Assembly: GCF_001005825.1 (NCBI RefSeq)
Contig: NZ_LBHV01000011.1
Span: 1-64,000, forward strand
Direction: 5' to 3'
Length of the DNA: 64,000 nt
DNA from: Rhizobium sp. LC145
Lineage (GTDB): Bacteria > Pseudomonadota > Alphaproteobacteria > Rhizobiales > Rhizobiaceae
The notes beneath the pieces are model-generated. The model had not been told where the DNA came from and ran no database searches. It saw only the letters and a list, made by a program, of their open reading frames with translations. Of this stretch, positions 58,989 to 64,000 are shown piece by piece (the first letter of the stretch is position 1; the number at the start of each line of letters is the position of its first letter). The position numbers and the translations under genes are program-made.

Positions 58989-59024
58989 ATGGGTATGCGA
59001 CAGGAGGCGATTGTATCCTCAAAG

Positions 59025-59981
59025 TCAGGGCACCATCACAACACGCCCCAGCGGCTTGGCTGTCTCCGCATATTCATGCGCCTTCGATGCGTCGCTCAAC
59101 GGAAACACGCGATCGATCACGACTTCCACGCGTCCCTCGGCCACGGCCTCGAGAAGTTGGCTGACGGTCCTGTATACGGCCGGCCTCTCGAAAAGCGGCC
59201 CCATGAAGACACCGTGAAGCGTTTGATTGTTCTGCATCGGTTGCCAGAGGTCGACATTGAGGCTGCCGCCACCTGCATTCCCGACGAATACGAGGCGACC
59301 CTCGGGCGCGAGTGCGGATAGCGAGGCCTGCAAGGTCGAGCCAACCGGATCGAGAACGAGGTCGGCACCCTTACGCCCGGTCAGTCGAAGAACCTCCTCC
59401 ACGACATCCTTCTCCAGGCGATCGATGACATGTGATGCGCCGAGCTCAGCCAGGCGTGCCTGTCTCTCACTGCCGCTGGCCACGGCGATAACGGTCGCCC
59501 CGGCGTCACGCGCCAGTTGGATGGCCGCCAGACCGACGCCGCCAGCGGCAGCCTGAATCAGGACCGTCTCGGTTTCACGCAAGCCGCCTTTGGTGATCAG
59601 GCAGTGATAGGCCGTGCCGAAGGAAATCGGCAGCGCGGCGGCCTGTGCCATTTGACCGCCGTCCGGAACCAGCCATGTCCGCGAGGCGGGGACGGACCAG
59701 AGCTCCGCATGGGATCCATGCATATCGAAGGCAGTCACCTTTTCGCCGACTGCCCGGTCGCGCACATTTGCCCCGATCGAGATAACGGTCCCGGCAGCAG
59801 CATAGCCGACGATCCAAGGGAATTGCTGTGGCGTTGACCGGCGATTGATCAGATCGCCGCCCTCGATCGAAATCGCCTCGACGGCAATCAGAACATCATC
59901 CGGCCCGCAAATCGGATCGGGCACATCGGCATATCTCAAGACTGCCGGAGGACCGGGGTTGTCGTAGACTGCGGCTTTCAT
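59025..59981 (-). CDS. NADPH:quinone oxidoreductase / zinc-independent MDR family
   Basis: 318 residues: KAAVYDNPGPPAVLRYADVPDPICGPDDVLIAVEAISIEGGDLINRR, nucleotide site VLIQAAAGGVGLAAIQLARDAGATVIAVASGSERQARLAELGASHVIDR. MDR fold without zinc ligands, as in QOR/Zta-crystallin. Different from the copy at 35096. The 37-base gap to the LysR gene means they converge. Confidence 0.92.
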   Translation of the reverse strand: MKAAVYDNPGPPAVLRYADVPDPICGPDDVLIAVEAISIEGGDLINRRSTPQQFPWIVGYAAAGTVISIGANVRDRAVGEKVTAFDMHGSHAELWSVPASRTWLVPDGGQMAQAAALPISFGTAYHCLITKGGLRETETVLIQAAAGGVGLAAIQLARDAGATVIAVASGSERQARLAELGASHVIDRLEKDVVEEVLRLTGRKGADLVLDPVGSTLQASLSALAPEGRLVFVGNAGGGSLNVDLWQPMQNNQTLHGVFMGPLFERPAVYRTVSQLLEAVAEGRVEVVIDRVFPLSDASKAHEYAETAKPLGRVVMVP

Positions 59982-60032
59982 GCGCTTTTCCTTTTTGATG
60001 AGGGAAGCTTGCGATGGAGTACCTGCCGCTGT

Positions 60033-61796
60033 CTATTTCGACACTGCTACTCCGCTAAACGGCTCAGGAACGGGCCGGACGTGCAGGCGATCCTGGCCGG
60101 ACATGATGTTACCCTGCACCTGCTCGGACAGTCGCTCGTTGTCCCGTTGACGGACGTCTTTGGCGGCTTCCTCCACGTCAAGCTCGGCATAACCCAATGC
60201 GCGAAGGCCCTCCGCTCCCATCAGATACGCGGATTCGACCGTCTCGCGGATCTGATAGTCCACGCCGGCGCGGATCAGGTCCACCGCATGCCCGCGATCA
60301 TAGCTGCGCACGAGGATCTTTGCCTGCGGGAATTCATGCTGCGCCAGCTCCACGATCTGCATTCCGGCCTTCGGGTCGTCGATGCAGATCATCAGTGCTT
60401 CGGCGGAACCCGCGCCGGAATGGCGCAGAGTATCGAGCCGGGTGCCGTCGCCGAAAAAGACCTTGAACCCGAACCGCCCCGCTTCCCGGATCCGGTCGGG
60501 ACTCATATCAATCACGGAGAGCCTGACTCCCTTGGAAAGCAGCAGTTGCGAAGCGATCTGTCCGAAGCGGCCGAAACCGATGATGAGCACCCGTCCATCG
60601 AGATCCCGGGCCGCCTCAACGCCCTCCATAGAGGCCTCGCTTCGCAGCAGCCGGTCTGCCGCGATCATGAGAAGCGGCGTCAGAACCATGGAGAAGATCA
60701 CGACGGTGGTGAACAGCGCGTTCTCGCGCGCATCGATCACGCCGCCCGCGGACGCGGCGGCGTAGAGCACAAAGGCGAATTCGCCGCCCTGCAGGAACAT
60801 CGAGGTGCGGTGCAATGCCTGGCGGCTGGAACTGGCAAACAAACGAGCAACTGTATAGACCACGACGCCTTTTGCGACGGTGAATGCGACCAGCATGGAC
60901 AGCAGAAGCCGCCATTCCGCGGCAACGACGGAAAGGTCGAGCGACATGCCGACGGCCATGAAGAACAGGCCCATCAGCAGGCCGCGAAACGGCTCGATAT
61001 CGCTTTCGATCTGGTGCCGGTAGCTGGAGCTCGACAGCATCACCCCGGCAAGGAATGCGCCCATCGCCATGGAAAGACCAGCGCCGGCCATCAGCAATGC
61101 TGCTCCAAGCACCACCAGCAGCGCACCGGCCGTCATCACTTCTCTCGTTCGCGCACGCGCCAGCAAGGCGAAAAACGGGTTCAGGCCCCATCTTGATACG
61201 CCCAGAAGTACCAGTAACGCGCCAATCGCCAGCAAAACGTCCATCCACCCCGACTGTCCTTGGGACAGAGGCGACAGGAAGGCAACCACCGCCAGAAGCG
61301 GCACGATCATCAGGTCCTCGAAGAGGAGGATAGATACCGATTTCTGGCCCTCGGCACTCGATATCTCGCCGCGCTCCTGCAGGACCGACATGATGACGGC
61401 CGTCGAGGAAAGGACGAAACCTGCCCCTGCGATGAAGGCAACGGGGCGGGAAAGGCCAAAAACCAGCATGCCCGTCAGCGTCAGGGCCGCGGTTGCCGCC
61501 GCGACCTGCACGAGGCCCAGCCCGAAAATCTGACCACGCATGGCCCACAGCTTGTACGGGCGCAACTCCAGTCCGATCACGAACAGGAACATCACCACCC
61601 CGAGTTCGGAGAAATGCAGAATGGACAGCGCATCGGTGAACAATCCGATCACCGACGGACCGACAAGCACGCCGGCAGCGAAATAGCCCAAAACCGAACC
61701 GAGACCGATCCGCCGAAACAAGGGCACCGCGACAACGGCCGCTCCCATCAGAACGATCGCAGGCCCGATCGTCTGCCCCAAGCTCGCTTCAGCCAT
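60033..61796 (-). CDS. Monovalent cation:proton antiporter, CPA2/KefC type with RCK domain
   Basis: 587 residues. Membrane part of about 12 helices (1-385), including GLELRP near 75-80 and a Na+/H+ exchanger core; then cytoplasmic TrkA-N/RCK domain at about 400-530 with nucleotide site GFGRFG at 407-412 and FFGDGTRLDTLRHSGA. KefB/KefC-type K+ efflux systems are gated by glutathione adducts and protect from electrophiles, which fits the detoxification genes around it. Copy D of the repeated motif lies about 130 bases upstream. Confidence 0.93.
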   Translation of the reverse strand: MAEASLGQTIGPAIVLMGAAVVAVPLFRRIGLGSVLGYFAAGVLVGPSVIGLFTDALSILHFSELGVVMFLFVIGLELRPYKLWAMRGQIFGLGLVQVAAATAALTLTGMLVFGLSRPVAFIAGAGFVLSSTAVIMSVLQERGEISSAEGQKSVSILLFEDLMIVPLLAVVAFLSPLSQGQSGWMDVLLAIGALLVLLGVSRWGLNPFFALLARARTREVMTAGALLVVLGAALLMAGAGLSMAMGAFLAGVMLSSSSYRHQIESDIEPFRGLLMGLFFMAVGMSLDLSVVAAEWRLLLSMLVAFTVAKGVVVYTVARLFASSSRQALHRTSMFLQGGEFAFVLYAAASAGGVIDARENALFTTVVIFSMVLTPLLMIAADRLLRSEASMEGVEAARDLDGRVLIIGFGRFGQIASQLLLSKGVRLSVIDMSPDRIREAGRFGFKVFFGDGTRLDTLRHSGAGSAEALMICIDDPKAGMQIVELAQHEFPQAKILVRSYDRGHAVDLIRAGVDYQIRETVESAYLMGAEGLRALGYAELDVEEAAKDVRQRDNERLSEQVQGNIMSGQDRLHVRPVPEPFSGVAVSK

Positions 61797-61927
61797 GCAT
61801 TCGCCCTTCCGATCTCACATGCTCGAGCAACCGCGCGCCCGCCGAAGATAGACCATACCCGCCATTCAGTCTCCACCGCGTTGGTAGCGTTGCAGTTTTA
61901 GGCTGAATAGTCTCCATATTCGCAAAA

Positions 61928-61951
61928 CTGTGTCCCAAAAAGTGGAACGCA
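61928..61951 (+). promoter_or_regulatory. Repeated motif, copy D (upstream of antiporter gene)
   Basis: TGTGTCCC at 61929-61936 (one mismatch), seven bases, GGAACGC at 61944-61950. No LysR start follows. Confidence 0.5.
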
Positions 61952-62011
61952 ATCCCTGATTTCAGCGATACAGCTCTGCAAGTAATCCCGAGTGCAGCGA
62001 TAAGAGTTGAG

Positions 62012-62362
62012 GTGACCTACTCTACTACCTGCGCATTCAATTCGCGCGCAAGACCGCGATTGAAGACTGCGGCTGACTGGCACGCCGCCAACCACAGCGA
62101 ACCGATTGTCATCCGCGACCTGGCGGCCTCTTCCGGCATGAGCGTCACCTCCTTTCACATGCACTTCAAGGCTGTCACGGGATTTAGCCCGCTGGCCTTC
62201 CAACGTCATATACGCCTCCTGGAAGCGCGAAAGCTTCTTACCGCCGGGAGCACCAACGTATCGCGCGTGGCATATGAGGTAGGCTACACAAGCCCGTCGC
62301 AATTCAGTCGAGAGTATAAGAGCATGTTTGGCACTGCACCCGTGGCTGACCTGCAACGCTGA
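62012..62362 (+). pseudogene. AraC-family regulator, C-terminal HTH fragment
   Basis: Frame opens at GTG 62012 and gives 116 residues; from about residue 22 it is the double HTH of an AraC_N-type regulator (DWHAANHSEPIVIRDLAASSGMSVTSFHMHFKAVTGFSPLAFQRHIRLLEARKLL ... VAYEVGYTSPSQFSREYKSMFGTAPVADLQR). The N-terminal effector domain of about 200 residues is missing and the first residues are unlike the family, so this is most likely a truncated gene. A stand-alone HTH protein cannot be excluded. Confidence 0.7.
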
Positions 62363-62479
62363 ATCCTGCCTCGGATAGTCCGCCGCTCTTGCGTTGACTT
62401 ACACCAGCCACGATCTGCGATCCACGGCGTTCCCTTCCGCGTTTATCGGCTTCAGGACGCGCGAGGGCCAAATCCATTC

Positions 62480-62503
62480 GGCGTTCCCCGTTTAGCGACA
62501 CAG
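62480..62503 (-). promoter_or_regulatory. Repeated motif, copy E (with a ghost LysR start)
   Basis: Minus strand: TGTGTCGC (62502-62495), seven bases, GGAACGC (62487-62481), then CG-A and ATG at 62477, exactly the spacing of copy B. The codons after this ATG (MDL...) do not continue as a LysR protein. The alpha/beta hydrolase gene starts 171 bases away on the other strand. Confidence 0.6.
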
Positions 62504-62673
62504 CTTCGCGCCATGGCGGACTATCGCATCGTTTGTCGAGATGAGATCAAGGCCTCAGGACGTGCACTTGGGAGCATGTCCACCGGCAAACCTGCTCAAG
62601 CTCGAAGGGCAGCCAAGGACACATTCATAACCCCTTTAAATCCGCTTTCCGGGTCAATCCACGGAACCTCTCC

Positions 62674-63660
62674 ATGCCTCCAATCTCAATCCCAGGCCTG
62701 CCGCTCAGCCGCCGCGATGCCCTGATCGCGGGCGCAGCACTTGCCGCGAGCTTCGCATTCCTGCCGAGCACCGCGCGTGCCGGCAAACATGTCACTTTCA
62801 AACTGTCAGAAGGAGAACTCACCATGGGCTTTGTCACGACCAACGATAACGTTCAGATTTTCTACAAGGACTGGGGTCCGAAGGACGCCCAGCCCATCGT
62901 TTTTCACCATGGCTGGCCGCTCAGTTCCGACGACTGGGATGCGCAGATGCTTTTCTTCCTGTCGAAGGGCTATCGGGTCGTCGCGCATGATCGGCGCGGA
63001 CATGGGCGCTCGGAGCAGGTTGCCGAAGGTCACGACATCGACCACTACGCGGCCGATGCCTTTGCCGTCGCCAAGGCGCTGGACCTGACGAACGCGGTTC
63101 ACATCGGCCATTCCACCGGTGGCGGCGAAGTGGCCCGCTATGTGGCCAAGTTCGGCGAGCCCGCGGGCCGGGTGACCAAGGCTGTCCTGGTCGCCGCCAT
63201 TCCTCCGCTGATGCTGAAGACAAACGACAACCCCGAAGGCACGCCGATTGAGGTCTTCGACGGCTTTCGGTCGGCACTGGCCAGCAACCGTGCCCAGTTC
63301 TTCCGGGACGTCCCGGCGGGCCCGTTCTACGGCTTCAACCGCGAGGGCGCGACGGTCCATGAAGGCGTGATCCAGAACTGGTGGCGGCAGGGCATGATGG
63401 GCAGCGCCAAGGCGCACTATGATGGCATCAAGGCCTTTTCGGAAACCGACCAGACAGAGGACTTGAAGGCAATCACCGTGCCGACGCTGGTGCTCCACGG
63501 CGAGGACGATCAGGTCGTTCCGATAGCCGCCTCGGCTTTGAAGGCGGTCAAACTTCTGCGGAACGGCTCGCTGAAGACTTATCCCGGTTATTCTCACGGC
63601 ATGCTGACGGTCAATGCCGATGTGCTGAGTGCGGATATCTTGAAGTTCATTACCAACTGA
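62674..63660 (+). CDS. Alpha/beta hydrolase (non-heme chloroperoxidase/esterase type) with Tat-like leader
   Basis: 328 residues. N-terminal 36 residues form a twin-arginine leader (LSRRDALIAGAALAASFAFLPSTARA). From residue 51 it is a standard alpha/beta hydrolase: FHHGWPLSSDDWD, HDRRGHGRSEQ, nucleophile Ser147 in IGHSTGGGEVARY, acid Asp in LHGEDDQVV, His in GYSHGML. ATG 62824 (residue 51) has an AAGGAG ahead of it at good distance, so a cytoplasmic form starting there is possible. Haloperoxidase-like members act as esterases or perhydrolases. Confidence 0.93.
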   Translation: MPPISIPGLPLSRRDALIAGAALAASFAFLPSTARAGKHVTFKLSEGELTMGFVTTNDNVQIFYKDWGPKDAQPIVFHHGWPLSSDDWDAQMLFFLSKGYRVVAHDRRGHGRSEQVAEGHDIDHYAADAFAVAKALDLTNAVHIGHSTGGGEVARYVAKFGEPAGRVTKAVLVAAIPPLMLKTNDNPEGTPIEVFDGFRSALASNRAQFFRDVPAGPFYGFNREGATVHEGVIQNWWRQGMMGSAKAHYDGIKAFSETDQTEDLKAITVPTLVLHGEDDQVVPIAASALKAVKLLRNGSLKTYPGYSHGMLTVNADVLSADILKFITN

Positions 63661-63664
63661 GAGC

Positions 63665-63697
63665 CTGCGGGACGGAGCGCCCGGCTCTGTTCCGCAG
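63665..63697 (+). terminator. Hairpin between hydrolase and cupin genes
   Basis: Stem CTGCGG / CCGCAG enclosing CGGAGC / GCTCTG (one G-U) with loop GCCCG, four bases after the hydrolase stop. No U-run, so termination is uncertain. Confidence 0.4.
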
Positions 63698-63768
63698 TTC
63701 AGTCGAGTCAGCGCCTTTCCCAGCCCCCCAGCTCGGGTTCCCCGAGCCAATCTCAAAGGAGTCGGTCC

Positions 63769-64000
63769 ATGACCATTCACAAGTTCACCATTGCCGACGC
63801 AGCATTCGAGCGCTCGCCAGGGCAGGACGGTGACATCTTCACCGGCAACCTCCTCGATCAGCGCCATGGCGGGCCGGTCACCGTCGGTTTCGGGCGCTAC
63901 GGGCCAGACCAGATCCTGGAAGAGACGATGGCCGTGCACGACACAATGGTGATCCTTGAAGGAAAGATCACCGTCTCCAATGGCCACAAAACAGTGACGG
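63769..64000 (+). CDS. Cupin-domain protein, EutQ-like (partial)
   Basis: Starts ATG 63769 with AAAGGAG upstream (63755-63761); runs off the window after 77 residues (TIHKFTIADAAFERSPGQDGDIFTGNLLDQRHGGPVTVGFGRYGPDQILEETMAVHDTMVILEGKITVSNGH). The D(E)TMVILEGKITVS stretch is the cupin turn seen in EutQ-type ethanolamine utilisation cupins. Function not clear; no other eut genes are visible. Confidence 0.8.
   Translation, partial: MTIHKFTIADAAFERSPGQDGDIFTGNLLDQRHGGPVTVGFGRYGPDQILEETMAVHDTMVILEGKITVSNGHKTVT

Noticed and set aside
1..64000. CRISPR arrays, rRNA genes, complete insertion sequences, replication origin
   Set aside because: No regularly spaced short repeats, no rRNA-like stretches, no intact transposase with terminal repeats and no repABC or dnaA-box cluster were seen on reading through.

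Overview
The window is typical of a Rhizobium-group alphaproteobacterium (Rhizobium / Sinorhizobium / Agrobacterium family). The GC content is high. There is a rhizobial-type (Rhc) type III secretion locus, several small protein families largely confined to rhizobia (DUF982, DUF6481, short conserved ORFs), TRAP and ABC transporters with LysR regulators, and frequent ATGA-type gene overlaps. The many transport and catabolic modules, the small-ORF-rich segment and the decayed mobile and toxin-antitoxin remnants suit an accessory replicon or genomic island. That placement is inferred, not shown.

1-10.5 kb: a type III secretion (T3SS) operon on the minus strand, read from 10.5 kb down to 0.8 kb: sctC N-terminal half (RhcC1), a small needle-subunit candidate, sctI (NolB), sctJ (NolT), sctK (NolU), sctL (NolV), sctN, sctO, sctQ, sctR, sctS, sctT, then a 522-residue protein I do not recognise. 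It is faced by a small NolX/HrpK-like gene on the plus strand. SctU, SctV, SctD and the pore part of the secretin are not in the window.

10.7-21.5 kb: an accessory stretch of short genes: two DUF982 proteins, a DUF378 protein, several conserved hypotheticals, a secreted seven-repeat cysteine protein, two cold-shock proteins with good terminators, a DUF6481 protein and an IS66 transposase remnant.

21.5-29.3 kb: a fatty acid desaturase; an AroQ-like enzyme overlapping a 2-hydroxyacid dehydrogenase; a LysR regulator; and a complete PotABCD-type ABC importer.

29.8-40.2 kb: a plus-strand catabolic cluster: TRAP transporter (DctP, DctQ, DctM) with an arylmalonate-decarboxylase/maleate-isomerase-like enzyme inside the operon, then a flavin monooxygenase, quinone oxidoreductase, GST, RidA, DUF1028, LysR and an ArgE-type deacylase. 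It looks like uptake and breakdown of an organic acid or acylated amine, but the substrate cannot be read from sequence.

40.3-45 kb: an autotransporter tail remnant, a two-subunit molybdenum aldehyde/isoquinoline-type dehydrogenase, an AraC regulator and a cytochrome c.

45.5-53.5 kb: a dipeptide/oligopeptide ABC importer with amidase, a hydantoin-racemase-like protein lacking both catalytic cysteines, and RidA.

53.6-64 kb: a decayed RelE/HigB-type toxin-antitoxin pair, then redox and detoxification genes (pirin, LLM oxidoreductase, isochorismatase hydrolase, quinone oxidoreductase, KefC-type antiporter, Tat-type alpha/beta hydrolase, cupin) with two paralogous LysR regulators. A motif TGTGTCGC-N7-GGAACGC occurs five times within 7.4 kb here with constant spacing. 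It is the most interesting non-coding signal I found.
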